The notes under the pieces: generated by a model
Databases searched by the model: none
Seen by the model: only the letters and a program-made list of their open reading frames with translations
What the model was told of the DNA's origin: nothing
Translations under genes and position numbers: made by a program
In this document: positions 47,801-58,800 of the stretch, piece by piece
Layout of the letters: each line of letters opens with the position of its first letter
Position numbering within the stretch: the first letter of the stretch is position 1
Origin: Sipunculus nudus
Taxonomy: Eukaryota > Annelida > Sipuncula > Golfingiida > Sipunculidae
Reading direction: 5' to 3'
DNA length: 64,000 nt
Assembly: GCA_026874595.1 (NCBI GenBank)
Contig: CM049310.1
Location: 34,909,558-34,973,557, forward strand

Positions 47801-50800
47801 CTTTTTGGTAAAATTCAAAAAATTTTTCTAGAAAGGTTAAAAATACTGATGGTCTCATAAGTAACCATCCTTAACCATGTCTTTTATGGAAATGTAAATG
47901 AAACTAAAATATTTATCTTATGCTGTTGTAACATAGTTTTTATCAAAGAAAAAGAGAAAACTAAAATGTCAAATTCCTACCAAATAACATCTATAATTTC
48001 ATGTTGATCTCCTTTAATTTAAAATTGTCTAGATCGCAGGCCTTTGCACAAATAGCTCCTTTAATATTTAAATGCGCCCATGCACCAATACTTTAATTAA
48101 TGGAAACTGATTCAATTTTCATATAAACAATATTGTTCTGCAGTGGACCACAAAGCGTCGTCAGTGCTGCTTGCCGGGGCAGAGAAAATTATGAAAAGTT
48201 GTGGAGAAGAAATCCCTGCGTCTCAGCTGGGGAAACTGTACTTTTACATGGGTTACAATATGTATTTAGCGAATCAGTGGCAACGAGCTGTAGAGTAAGT
48301 CAGGTGTTGTGAGGACTTATTAAAGGAGATAAAATAAAATGTGATACTTTCATGAAGGGATATAAGTGACATGAATATCACCATTAATAATAAAATGTAT
48401 TGCTTTTATTCATCGCTACCTTGACCATATAGAAAATAATAATCATTCGTCATGTTCCAGTGTATATCCTATTCTATTATATTTATAATATTTAAAAATA
48501 GATTTTTATATCATATTATATACCTAAATAGTAAATAATTCACATGATTTATATATTCTAGCAGTCATTATGTTTTTTTCGTGATGTCACTTTTAGAGTT
48601 GCCAACAAGTCTCAAGAACTGTTGGAGAAAGACAAACTAAGCCATTGTATAGCAGGCAACGAATGTGTTCTCGGTCTTTCCCACATGAAATTAGGTATAT
48701 GTCACATTTGATTAAATAATGATTTTCATTTTCTTGTTTCTGTGAATGGCCATACATTTAAAGTATTACTTAAATGTTTTAAGTTGTAAGAAATCACGTA
48801 TGGCACTACAATAAACTTATAACATGTTGTATGTATATTTTTATGGTCCTTGAAGAAAAAAGTACATGTATGTATTTACGAAAAAAATAGTGTTAACTGG
48901 CCGTTGGTGCCATAGGTTTCCTTTGGTGTTGGTTTTAAGTCAATATATGATGCAGTAGGTTTCTAGTGTAATGTTGTGTAGAGGGGACTTACCTATAGGT
49001 GTTAGACACAGTGAAATGATCATGTATTTTTCGCTCAGCTGACTGTAAGTCATCTGAGCTATAGCGATCACCCTTTGTCCGGCCGCCTATCCGTTAACAG
49101 GGAATAAATTGTAACCGCTGGACCTGGAATCATCTAAGTTAAGGTGCAGGGAGGCTCCAGGCATATCTCCTGGAGATCCTGAAACTAAATGTCACTGTGG
49201 CCTATATTCTGCGAGCTTTAGTACTGTAAAAGTCAGATGGCACAAATCAGAACGGTTGGACTTAGAACCTTCATACTTTGAAAACCAGGAGGTCCTTGGC
49301 AAATCTCCTTCAATACCTGAGATTAGTTCATGATAATCTAAATCTATACTCTGTAAGCGGAAAACCTCATTTTGAGCACCCAGACAGTCAGACAGGACAG
49401 GTCTTAACTGTTGCATCTAGACAAGTCTTAATTTAAAAGGGAGACATCCACAATAAGGTAACTGTGAGCTTTATTTTGTGAAAGAACATGATTTGAGTTC
49501 CCTATAATCAGATTTTCACAATTAGTTACAGTGGGACCCAGGAACTTCTAATCTGATTAAAGCCATGGAAGTCCCTGTAAAGCGTCTTTTGAAACCTGAA
49601 ATAAGGTCACTGTGACGTTTATTCTGCGAGCTGTATGAAAGAACATGATTTTAGCATTCTCTTTGTCAGACAGCCAAAAATTGTAGCTGTTGTACCTGGA
49701 CACTTATAATTTAATTAGGTTCCAGGGAGATCCCTGTGAAGTCCTCTTGGAAGCCTTAAACACGGTCACTTTGAACTATATTCTGTATGGTATGTGAAAG
49801 AACATAATTTGGGCACCCTATAAATCAGATGGACACAAATCGTAGCACCTCGACGTAGAAACTTCTTACTTAGCCTCTACGGAGTTCCTGGTAAAATCTT
49901 CTTGGAAGCAATTAATATGGACACTGTGACCTTTTTTCATAATTTTGGACAAAAGCATGATATTGAACACTCTGGAAATCATTCTACCCATTGTTTAACG
50001 TTCCTTGTCAAATATTTTTTCATTAGATCATAACATCAATATTCGATACATGCATTGTCTGTATGTCAAAGTCAGCTGTGCGTCATGGCCCATGGTCACT
50101 TGTTATGTGTATATGAGAGAGTTTGAAACTAATTAAACAAATACAAAACTGACTTGGGTTTAAACTCAAATGCAATTTATTTCAACATATTTATAATTTG
50201 TAAACGCAAATATGATTGCATTTTATAATTCATATCGCACTTGCATTAATATTTTTCTTTTTCATCGCAGATGCATATGCATATTTTAATAGAAACAGTT
50301 GTATTCAAGTGCACGGAATCGCACACAAGCCTGATACAAACACACAAACAATTCGTTTGCCTCCTTTCGATCAAACATCGTCGAGTCTCCTAATCATATT
50401 CTAAGGCATCAGATATACTGGCCTCTCAAATGTCTGCCCCTATGGTTAATTTTTCTGTCCTTGGTCAGGGTAAAATCTTCACTTATTCTATAACACCTGA
50501 ATGACACGTCGGCCCAGTGTCCCAAGTGTAAGACGACACTTAATCAAGTCACTAAGACGTGCTAAGGAGCTGAACGTGATTCGACGTAAAGGGAAACCTT
50601 TTGTTAGTACCCGCCGTGACTGTATATCTCTTTAACCATCACGTTTAACTAATGGACTGCATGGCAGTTGGTGTATGTTTTGGCTTAATGATAACAAACA
50701 TTTCTAATTCGGACAGACCTTTGTAAAACTTTAATTGCTGTGCTGTTTTATTTATCTGAGGGAGAAATCCCACAATATAATGACATATTAGAGTACAGCG

Positions 50801-51348
50801 AAACACCAGCATCTTACCGGCCCAGATATTTCAGTGTATGGATATCATGGATACAGGAATAACTATGTTCTTGAAATCGTACACCATTTTACTGTGTAAT
50901 TTTTTAGCTCAGCTGACTGAAAGTCAATTGAGGTATAAGAATGGCGCTTTGTCCATCGTCCGTCTGTCCGTCCGCTAGCAAGGCACAAACCGCTGGCCCT
51001 AGAAACGTTTAAGTGAACAAGTAGGGAGGTAAAAAAAAATTCCTTTGAAACAGGGGCGTCAATATAGGGGGGATGGGGGGTATATATACCCCCCACTTTT
51101 TGGCAAGGGGGGGGATGGCCAATGTAATCATCCCCCCCACTTTTCAGAGAATAATATTATAATACTGCAAATGAAATATATTAATAAATAGAATTAAAAA
51201 CTTTGAATCCATTTACAAAAAAATGTTATATCTAAACCTTGCTTAGAATTCACAAAATAACTTATTTTCTATTATAATATTATAATTATTTGAAATAAAT
51301 AAGTATATTAAAAATAAGTATAAATATATAAATATATATATTATAATC

Positions 51349-51390
<42 letters not shown>

Positions 51391-51453
51391 GAATATGTCA
51401 CTCAGAGACGCTGAAAAAGTAATATATTATATGTGTGTGTATATATATATGTA

Positions 51454-51491
<38 letters not shown>

Positions 51492-54400
51492 AAGTCATCC
51501 CCCCCCCCTACCTGGAAGAAAAATTGACGCCACTGCTTTGAAACCTAAAATTAGCTCACTCTGACCTATATTCTCCGAGCTATGGGGCTTGTAAGTACCC
51601 CCCCCCCCCCCAAAAAAAAATAATAATAATACAAAAATTGATACAAAACCTCTGGTATCTTGATAATTAATGCATGGGTTGCCTTAAATCTTGCTTAGAT
51701 TATTGAGCATGACTAGTTTTGTCAGTTGCCGAAAATTGGCGGCGCCAACTGTATATTTTCTAATTTTAAAATTTTTTTTCTGTTTTTGAGACCATTAAAT
51801 TACAGCAATTATGTCAGTTTCCAAAATGTCGTTTCATCCAGTGTCCTGAAACCCGGTGTATTTATTGATTCTTTAGTTGGTTTCTTTAGTTCCTGAAGAC
51901 TGGTGGAGCCACCTGTAGTTTTTCTATTTTTGATACATTTTTTTCTTTATTTTGAGACTGCCAGATTATATTGATATCATCAGATTCGCAACTGAGTTTT
52001 TATCTGTGTCCTGAAACCTTGTGTGTTTATTAGGTCCCTGCTTGAATAAACGGTCGGATCCCCTATATTTATCACCCAGTCGGTCCGTCTGTTCGTCTTT
52101 CTGTATGTCTGTCAAATTTGTTTCCTGATGATAACTCCAGTTTGGATTAACATATGGATTTCGAACATAACTTATATATGGTCCACCTCTAACCCAAGAA
52201 CTCTATTGAATTTGGGGTCATTAGGTCATGGTCATAGGACCCACTTGTTTAGGAAGATAAGATTCTAGATGCATTTTAAGTCAAACTTTTCATCCCAAAC
52301 CTTCCTCCTTGCACATATAGCTAACATGCTGATAGGGGAAGGACCTGATCGATTTTAGGGTCATGAGATCTAAGGTCAAGGTCACAGAGGCCATCTGTCC
52401 AAACATCTTTTGTAATGTTGATGTTATGTCAGACAGAAATTTAATCCGACATTCGAGTATGCATTGTTGACTTCTTCCGTAAAATGCCCAGCGTTATATG
52501 TAATGAAACAGGCACTTTGACTTTGGCCCCGAATAAAATGAAGGTTCATGTATGAGGCAATCGGTCTGTCAGTTGTTGTTACAGCAATGTCATGGCCATA
52601 CAATAACCCGTATAATCCAATATGCGAATGTAACGGTAATTTTAAGAAATACTTTATAAAGAATCTCTGTACAGTATGTAAATACAAAAGGAAATTAAGC
52701 TTAGAAAGAAGTGTATATCGTAATATGTCTTAGATGTATACCGTGATATATTTTAAGCCAACTGATACTAATATAATATAATATTTATATATTAACTCAT
52801 GACAGGAAATTATGCTCAGGCGGAATCACATCAGCTCAAAGCGATTGAGATGCGACTTGAACTATTTGGTGAACACCCTATTCTTGGACAGGCGTATAAC
52901 AACCTTGGATTGGTGTACTCTTGTCAAGGTAACTGTGCAGCTCTGAATAGAAATATATGCAGTGGAACGATTTATATTATGTCAGCAGCGTTTTTAGGCA
53001 GAAGATAAGTTTTTTCAAGATCTTTATTATGTGCCAAGAACAATACTCACCTAAAAGGTATACTCATAAAAAATATGTATTTAACATGATTTACTGTATT
53101 ACAAATGCAGGTAAACTCTTTGAATTTGCATTCCAAACACATTTTGTCACGGCATCCACCGATACGGTGATATTATATTTCAGATGGGTTAATTCGACCG
53201 CAGTTTCCAAAATTTGGATTCCTAGTACAGTCATATATGTAAGCTAGCGGCGACTTTTGACCTGTGCGTCATTTGTGATTCTGTCCACCATTCTTTTCTT
53301 CTCTCAATTATTTCCAAACAGATTTAAATTACGTTTAATACACTTGTGGTTTTGGTGTAATATTCCTACTTTCTTTCCTTTTCGGCGCCGCTTATATCCT
53401 AGATATTTTTAGGCTTATTTGCGCCTCTGTTTTTAGTTTTATTATTCTGCCGCGGTGGTCTTAAACTTTGTGAGCAATATCTTGGATGCCTTTATCCGTT
53501 GCATTGAACTTGGGGCCCTGCCGATGCTTTTTGTTATTTTGCTTAGCTTCAAACCCCAAGCTCAGCCACATGAAACCAATGTGGACAAAATAAACGTAAA
53601 TTGTGGACTGATCTCTTTAGAATTTACTAGGTAAATATAGAAAAGACAGAGGGAAGACCGTGTGTATATTTGGACCATGGCATGATCATGACAAAATATC
53701 ACCTTGACTTTGTGCCATGACCTGTAGTAAAAATTCAAACAATATTTTTTTCGGATATGGTTTATGGATTGATTTAAATATGGTGAGCCAAGATGTTCAC
53801 GTATTATCGTGAAAAATTGTATGTCTGCAGATCTTTGATAATTTATTCTCTTCCATTATACTTGGCGAGTGTCATATAAACTTAGCAGTTCTTAGGAATG
53901 ACTTAATGGATGGTTTTGAATATATTATAATATTATCTTGAAATCAAGAATTCCTGAACTATCTGTATTACAATTTATACTTATTCCGATATCTCGGGAA
54001 TCTCTGCATGGATCGCTTAAAGTGATAATGTGTCAGTCGTGGTCGATGTCAAGTCACCCAACCAATATACCAGACAAAAAAACAATTAAACCATTAAAGC
54101 TGAGCTCATTGAGTCACTCTACCCATGCCCCAACTTTGCAGCAGCTATATACACAGTGGCTGCCTGCACGCTTCCTAATGTACATTTTTAAGGGGCTTAT
54201 TCACGATACCTGAACTCTGTTTAATAAAGAAATTACTTTATTCTTTATAAAAGTATGTAAGAAAATATATATGCCGCATCCACGGCACACCGCGCAGAGT
54301 TTGTTCTTGTTGTTTATATCTACGCATGTGTATAATATGTGGGACGCCCGCCTGATGTTACTCTTTAAGTTACATCTATAAAAACAGTCTTTTCCCCCAC

Positions 54401-57161
54401 AGAAGATTGGGATAAAGCCTTTCCCACTTTACTGAAGGGACTGGAGCTGAAAGAAAAATATTCAGGAGGCATATCAACTCTAGAAGTCTGTGCTTCTTTA
54501 TATAATGTAGCAGAGAGCTACTATTACAGAGGTTTGTGAAACGATTTAAAAACTGGCTAAACTGGTTTTGTATTGATGACTGATGTTGTTCATTTTTTTT
54601 TCAGTACGTAAAACAAGGGATGTTTTAACGTCTTGGAAAAAAAACTCCATGTGATCTAATACAATGAAAGTTAATATTACCATACTCCGGTTACTGGACA
54701 AATTGCCGCATATAGTATTGTTTTAAGAGCTTTATTAATTTTACACCAACTTAGCTGGAATATAAATGCCCCTTAAACGAAATGTACAGCTCTCGGTGAT
54801 AAATTATTCTGTCCAAGCCAGGAAGAGTTTAATATTAATTTTCATATTTTTATGTATTCTGAAGTTTCAAATGTGAAAAAGTAAAGTATTTAATTTCTAA
54901 AACGATTACATGTGTGCAGTAAATAGATTCGGGCCGTACTGAATCATCACATATGTGAACATCTCTGGATGGCTAAGAAAATTATTACCCATAATTTGTC
55001 AAGAAGTGGAACCTGTTTACGTATGGTATGGAATCAGTCAATTATCTGGCTATAACGAGGTTTCTTGATGTTTTCTTTGAACATTGTCTAGTCTATCAGA
55101 ACATACAATCCTTCATGATTCAGGGGATGTACAAAAGGCAATGGAAACTGCAGAAAAGGCCTTGAAGATGCGCAAGGAACTAGGTTGGAGCCATCCGTTA
55201 ACATCAGCTCTCCTGAAGAACATTGGGAAAGTAAATACAGCATTTGATTTAGACAAATGGCTATAACTGACGGTAACAACATGAACAGGTTACTCTTAGG
55301 GAATACCTTGTTGGGGTCTTTGTAGTTGTACGTTCACGACTGCCCCAAAATTTATATTAAGGTTAAAATATTTCACGATTAAGTAATTACCGAAGTGCAA
55401 GGCAGTTTATATTACACATATATGTAATGCAAGTTTTCAAAATATTTACAGTCTTTACATAGTTTCCTTTCACCATTTAGGTCAGAGCTGGAATCGAACC
55501 ATTATATAACAGTATTACAGAATGTTGTGTTACTGTAAGTGACGGTATCTGATTCCCTTTGAATTTTCCTTACAGTACCATCTCAAGCTTGGAAACATGG
55601 AAAAAGCAAAGGAGTACTCAAAAGAAGCCTTGGAAATGAGAAAACTGAAGGAATGTGAGTCCGTTTTGCCAATGAACTCAAGCGTAATGAATTATGCAAT
55701 GTTACCAATCACAATAAGATAAAGGAAAAGAAAAATAGCAGAATAAAGATTTTCATTATTCCAACGATATTAGGTTGCAGTGACATAAAAGGTCAGTATT
55801 TTACTGCAGCTGACAATGAGCTGGAATGGATGGATATCTCAATTTGATTAAATTTTAATTTGATAGAATTCCCATCTGGTACCATTTGGTGAATATGGCA
55901 AGTTAAGATTTATTAGGCTGTTGTAGAAATCACACTATATCGATAAGATCATTCCGAATGCAATTTATTTCCAGGTGTGTCTGTAGGGGTAGCGGGCTCA
56001 ATGAAGTCCTATGGTGACGTATTAGCTGCATGTGGAGAGTACAAAGAAGCTGAGGAACTGTACAGTTCTGCACTTGAGATGGATAACGTTGTCCTTGCAA
56101 ATCTTCCGAAACATTTTGGTAAGATAACAGCAAACAAAGGTTGTGAAAATGCATCCCAGATATTTTGGCAGTAAGAAGATAACCAAACTATAAATACTAG
56201 CAAGCATCGTTAAAGGGAACAGGCCATCCTTGCAAGCGTTTATAGCATGTTATAGGAAGCCACAACTAGGTAGTGTCACAAGCGTTTGACTTGCAAATGC
56301 CCGACACAAGTAAAGCTGCCACGGATGCCTTCGAAAAAGCGAATTACAATTTTGTAATGTTAAACTTTAAAGGTCTGATATGCATGGCTATTCAGCAAGC
56401 TAATAGCTGTTTGACAGATTTGAAATGCCAATGAAAAGAAATACTTTTACTGTTATTTATCATTTGAAGCTTAGCTTTCTTATTGTTCTGCTTGGTTAAT
56501 GCTGTCCCTGTCCACGGAAGGCCATCCCACATGGCTGCCAAATTATTCTCTTGCAGTTAAATAGCACGTGCAACAGGTGGAGGCATAGGACTACACCCCG
56601 GGTTATATGTAGAAAGGCATGATGTGAAATACCTTATCTGCGAACTTTGGAAACCCAAGCTGAACCTTTGTCCAACAGTTGCCAGTTATAGGCAAGGACA
56701 TATACTTTTAAATTGGAGGAACGAAACTAAAATGTAAACTGAAAAAAAAAATATATTGTATACATATTGTATTTATACACCTTTTTTTTCCAGGGAGGGC
56801 AGATACATATATGGCTCTTCTTTCATTGTACCACAAAATAGAAGATTCTGGGAAAGCTTACGAATACAGCATATTGGCAAAACAGGAGTACATAAGACTT
56901 CAGTGTTGCCTTGAGGCTGATGGGGGCTCTTCACCTTATCTCATAGAAAAGTGCGAACGGAACTTACGTCATATACACGAATTTGGAGCAGTGAAGCCTA
57001 ATACAGCTGAATCATCAAGACCAAAACCCTCTGAGCACTCTGACGAGTGTTTCAGTGTATGTGGCTCTGCTGTAGAAAATACACCAGAAAATGGCTGTGT
57101 TAAATCTCGCTCCACCAGCAATGCTCATTTCACAAGTCCAATCAAGTGCCATATGACATAA
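35695..57161 (+). CDS. Gene 2: NB-ARC/TPR (STAND, NLR-like) signalling ATPase
   Basis: The CDS joins 35695-35833, 37325-38170, 38457-38654, 46248-46339, 46941-47124, 48144-48294, 48597-48694, 52806-52928, 54403-54531, 55124-55230, 55576-55654, 55975-56118 and 56794-57161: 885 residues, all phases consistent. Residues ~20-25 are YIGREK, the usual lead-in to NB-ARC. Walker A GHPSAGKT is at 47-54, Walker B IYLLLDNVED at 127-136, a sensor-type VVLTSR at 163-168 and the GLPL-equivalent LGRLPLA at 235-241. A winged-helix-like part spans ~298-394 and TPRs ~487-800. Such proteins are nucleotide-driven switches: the TPR half senses and the ATPase half oligomerises. No N-terminal effector domain (CARD, Death, TIR) precedes the NB-ARC. 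Start: first ATG after an in-frame stop at 35662-35664; a further 5' exon cannot be excluded. Expressed use and ligand are unknown. Confidence 0.85.
35834..37324. other. Gene 2 intron 1
   Basis: Contains the G/C-run hAT-like repeat at 35930-36125; the rest is AT-rich with nothing recognised. Confidence 0.5.
35930..36125 (+). mobile_element. hAT-like repeat with long G and C runs
   Basis: It starts near AGCGGATCCAAGGA and ends near CCTAAATCCTGGAT, inverted relatives of each other. The core has G runs (35942-35953), 'gggtccggaccc' and C runs (35970-35986, 36046-36060). Same family as 33335-33543. Confidence 0.5.
37325..38170 (+). CDS. Gene 2 exon 2: NB-ARC ATPase core
   Basis: The acceptor CTCCGACAG ends at 37324 and the donor GTAAGT starts at 38171. 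It holds Walker A, Walker B, the VVLTSR sensor and the LGRLPLA motif, plus the start of the winged helix (NLALINYIPGGFNPKAIAAL). It is 846 nt; the catalytic Asp and the adjacent acidic residues of Walker B are present (LLLDNVED). Confidence 0.92.
38457..38654 (+). CDS. Gene 2 exon 3: winged-helix-like segment
   Basis: The acceptor TTTACCAG ends at 38456 and the donor GTATGT starts at 38655. It encodes 66 residues with PLKSRSVMSTDRKSQRLYI and SPLIKQFVEKYL, the pattern of the winged helix that follows NB-ARC in NLR and APAF-like proteins. Confidence 0.85.
38655..40138. other. Gene 2 intron 3, left part
   Basis: AT-rich; no exon, repeat or RNA signal that I can support before element E2 begins. 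Confidence 0.4.
40200..44880 (+). repeat. ~338-bp tandem satellite array in E2, with a ~1014-bp higher-order duplication
   Basis: Marker positions: 40481, 40823, 41164, 41501, 41838, 42174, 42511, 42848, 43183, 43524, 43862, 44198, 44539, 44851. Neighbouring units 41501/41838 are nearly identical. The three-unit block from ~42430 to ~43440 is repeated almost exactly at ~43444-44455. The perfect palindrome GGTGGCGCCACC is in most units. Frames on both strands inside it are repeat-derived. Confidence 0.88.
44881..46042 (+). mobile_element. Non-autonomous Helitron inside E2
   Basis: It starts TCCTCCAAAAC after A (44880) and ends with hairpin CAAGTG-GT-CACTTG (46010-46023), 15 bases, CTAG (46039-46042), then T. 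The flanks rejoin the satellite unit without duplication. It is homologous over its length to 6599-7766 and sits at the same position of the host unit. Contains GGTGGCGCCACC at 45192, 45470 and 45618. Confidence 0.75.
46248..46339 (+). CDS. Gene 2 exon 4
   Basis: The acceptor CTATGCAG ends at 46247 and the donor GTGAGA starts at 46340. It encodes 31 residues (FYKNPKISFERLIEEYLNYE). The element E2 ends only 20 bp upstream of the exon. Phase 1 to 0. Confidence 0.75.
46941..47124 (+). CDS. Gene 2 exon 5: helical linker
   Basis: The acceptor ATTTCAG ends at 46940 and the donor GTAAGA starts at 47125. It reads AVQRAGARILSQYFHQGAID, then FCRRLCDASIEEG and ELASALDDIC: helical, probably start of the TPR-like superhelix. 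Reading through the donor would continue to 47246, but the GTAAGA and the phase match to exon 6 favour splicing. Confidence 0.75.
47125..48143. other. Gene 2 intron 5
   Basis: AT-rich; nothing recognised. Confidence 0.4.
48144..48294 (+). CDS. Gene 2 exon 6: TPR-like
   Basis: The acceptor TTCTGCAG ends at 48143 and the donor GTAAGT starts at 48295. It reads HKASSVLLAGAEKIMKSCGE, then LGKLYFYMGYNMYLANQWQR; the second part is a TPR helix A pattern. Phase 1 to 2. Confidence 0.8.
48597..48694 (+). CDS. Gene 2 exon 7: TPR
   Basis: The acceptor CTTTTAG ends at 48596 and the donor GTATAT starts at 48695. It reads VANKSQELLEKDK, then GNECVLGLSHMKL. It is the direct counterpart of gene 1 exon 42-139 (98 nt). 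Confidence 0.85.
49033..50104 (+). mobile_element. Family E element, variant copy without the 338-bp array
   Basis: The left hairpin is GCTCAGCTGACT / AGTCATCTGAGC (49033-49059), then 'ctatagcgatcaccctttgtccg'. The right end is GTCAGCTGTGCGTCA with a decayed terminal palindrome and CACTTGTT (to 50104). The core is different: ~130-150-bp degenerate units with 'ggtcactgtgac.ttattctg.gagct'. The same core is seen at 1515-2683. Confidence 0.65.
51051..51535 (+). mobile_element. hAT-type MITE with intact 8-bp target duplication
   Basis: Left end CAGGGGCGTCAAT; the right end is the reverse complement of CAGTGGCGTCAAT (12 of 13 identical). Both flanks are CTTTGAAA (51043-51050 and 51536-51543). CAG starts and 8-bp duplications are hAT hallmarks. 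The core has CCCCCCAC stretches and (AT)n microsatellites at about 51349-51388 and 51450-51489. No transposase. Confidence 0.85.
51349..51490. repeat. (AT)n microsatellites within the MITE
   Basis: Two long TA runs separated by ~40-60 bp of ordinary sequence and a (TGTG)/(TATG) stretch. Confidence 0.85.
52066..52400 (-). repeat. Reversed copy of the AGGTCA-rich repeat (compare 12640-13505)
   Basis: 'gtccgtctgttcgtc', 'ctccagtttggattaacatatggatttcgaa', 'tttggggtcattaggtcatgg' and 'aaggtcaaggtcacagagg' are the reverse complements of motifs in the 12.6-13.5 kb array. Confidence 0.6.
52806..52928 (+). CDS. Gene 2 exon 8: TPR
   Basis: The acceptor ATGACAG ends at 52805 and the donor GTAACT starts at 52929. 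It reads NYAQAESHQLKAIEMRLELF, then GQAYNNLGLVYSCQ. 123 nt, phase 1 in and out. Confidence 0.9.
52929..54402. other. Gene 2 intron 8
   Basis: Nothing I can support. The frames at 52957-53247 and 53938-54213 have no recognisable motif. Confidence 0.4.
54403..54531 (+). CDS. Gene 2 exon 9: TPR
   Basis: The acceptor CCCCCACAG ends at 54402; the donor GTTTGT at 54532 is weaker than the others. It reads DWDKAFPTLLKGLELKEKY, then VCASLYNVAESYYYR. 129 nt. Confidence 0.88.
55124..55230 (+). CDS. Gene 2 exon 10: TPR
   Basis: The acceptor GATTCAG ends at 55123 and the donor GTAAAT starts at 55231. It reads DVQKAMETAEKALKMRKEL, then GWSHPLTSALLKNIGK. 107 nt. Confidence 0.9.
55576..55654 (+). CDS. Gene 2 exon 11: TPR
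   Basis: The acceptor CCTTACAG ends at 55575 and the donor GTGAGT starts at 55655. It reads YHLKLGNMEKAKEYSKEALE. 79 nt. Confidence 0.9.
55975..56118 (+). CDS. Gene 2 exon 12: TPR
   Basis: The acceptor TTTCCAG ends at 55974 and the donor GTAAGA starts at 56119. It reads VSVGVAGSMKSYGDVL, then EYKEAEELYSSALEMDNVVL. 144 nt. Confidence 0.9.
56794..57161 (+). CDS. Gene 2 terminal exon: last TPR and short tail
   Basis: The acceptor TTTTTTCCAG ends at 56793; the stop TAA is at 57159-57161. It reads GRADTYMALLSLYHKI, YEYSILAKQEYIRLQCC and CERNLRHIHEF, then ~55 Ser-rich residues (SSRPKPSEHSDECFSVCG). The tail is far shorter than that of gene 1. Confidence 0.88.
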
Positions 57162-58800
57162 AGTTGTGGGATTTATTGTGATTGTACATACAGGTACGGC
57201 TTTTGGCAGTGGCTGTAAAGAAAACACTGTAACTGTTCATAACCCAAACGTCACCAATCGCCTTTATGGGACAAAGAAGAACTCCATATGTGGCAAAACA
57301 ATACCACTCTATCCACAGTAACGGTTAACTTATCTAATATGAATGTAAATGCCAACTAACACTTCCCTCGTTGTTTCGATAAAGCGGGAACCCAAGGGGA
57401 GCAAAACTGGACCTATCATTTAATAAGAGTGCTGTTAACCTTTTCGGTAGTGAAAAGACAAGTATAAATGTGTATTGTGTCATACAGGAGAACTGGGACC
57501 TTACAAAATACAGGCAACATATGCAGTTCTACATGAAAATACAAGGATCACTTGAAACAATGAGCTTTATCTCTGCTTATAAAATGAGTGTGAAATTATA
57601 TTGAACTATTCACATTTTCTACATAATTACTGGTATACTATATGTGAAGAATAGAGGCGGATGACCAAGTAGAGCGGTCTTGCATTATTTTTGTACTGTT
57701 TTTTTCATGTTAAGCAGTCACCTTCTCCTGGCTTATTAAATGTAGTTTCCTTAGTAACTTATGTTCCTTACATTTCTAAAACTTTCTGTTTTCAAAGTGA
57801 CATAAGGAATGAATCTGGGATGGACTGGGGTGAGAAAAAGACCAACAAGTGACAATACTGTTTATCCCATCAGCCTACTGGGAAACTTTCCGGTGTCCCA
57901 GTGTACCCCTTCAATGAATGAATATTAAAATATTCACACACACACACACACACACACTGAAGGACAATAGGAACATGGAGGGCTGCCTGCCACATTTGAA
58001 ATAGATAAAGTACCAAATATTCTATTCTTTTGCTATGACATGTGTAATTATTCTATGGATGCCACTTCATTCAAAGCACTTGACAAAGTATTTGACTTTG
58101 TTCTTGAATCCATCTCATTTTTTATTTCTGGTGTTTTAACTGTATTATTAATTTAAATGTATCACAAAATTATAAATACCAAATATTTTTACGTGCTGTA
58201 CTTCATATTCACATCCTTACAATTAGTTATCCACCGTTAAAAGCAAAAACAGTTCAAGACCATATGTGATAACACTTTTAATGAACAGAAATATTTATAA
58301 AAATTAATAACTGCAAACAATAAAAATGAAGTAAAATCAAGAACTGCAGCGGTTATCCCAATGCATTCTCATGAAATGATAGTAATAATTTTAAGTAAAG
58401 TTTCCTTTTCGGTTTAAAAATTACTTTTCCTTTTTAACAGGTTCATGTAATTTATATATTACAAGTACTCCACTATAAAACTGATATGTTATTGTGTTGA
58501 TTCTGTGTCACATAACAGATTTTCCATTTTACTACAATGATATGATTGTTCTATTTATAAATTCTGCCTATAACAATTTCATGAAATATGTCTGCAGTTA
58601 TCACTACATATTACATATCCTTTTTATGGAGATTGCACAAATGAACAGGATTGACACTTTCATTGTAAACTAGACATTTTAACAGAAACTAAAATTAATG
58701 ACACCAGATATTGCTGTTTATACCTGAAACAATGTGCCTAAACAGTTGTCTTTCTAAATAAAGAGCACACAATGCAGAACACTTTATGGTGGCCTAATAA
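57162..58800 (+). other. 3' flank / probable 3' UTR of gene 2
   Basis: AT-rich sequence after the stop. Candidate AATAAA signals at 58319-58324 and 58757-58762; which is used cannot be told. Confidence 0.35.
57936..57957. repeat. (CA)n microsatellite
   Basis: About ten CA units after 'aaaatatt'. Confidence 0.85.

Larger units (their letters stand above)
50906..52060 (+). mobile_element. Family E element, decayed copy interrupted by a hAT MITE
   Basis: The left hairpin AGCTCAGCTGACT / AGTCAATTGAGG (50906-50933) and a CCGTCTGTCCGTCC stretch. After the MITE it continues 'aacctaaaattagctcactctgacc' and has two degenerate satellite units (GGCGGCGCCAAC near 51740, GGTGGAGCCACC near 51902). The right end is not recognised, so the end coordinate is approximate. 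Confidence 0.6.
48695..52805. other. Gene 2 intron 7, repeat-filled
   Basis: Holds three separate repeat insertions described individually (49033-50104, 50906-52060 with an internal hAT MITE, 52066-52400). The frame at 50216-50404 lies in unrecognised AT-rich DNA between them and is not called. Confidence 0.6.
54532..56793. other. Gene 2 introns 9-12
   Basis: Short introns between TPR exons (about 590, 345, 320 and 675 bp). No repeats of note, in contrast to the large introns. Confidence 0.5.

Noticed and set aside
55084-55266. Frame starting before gene 2 exon 10 and running past it
   Set aside because: The exon is bounded by CAG at 55123 and GTAAAT at 55231, exactly matching the gene 1 exon; the extra parts are intron.
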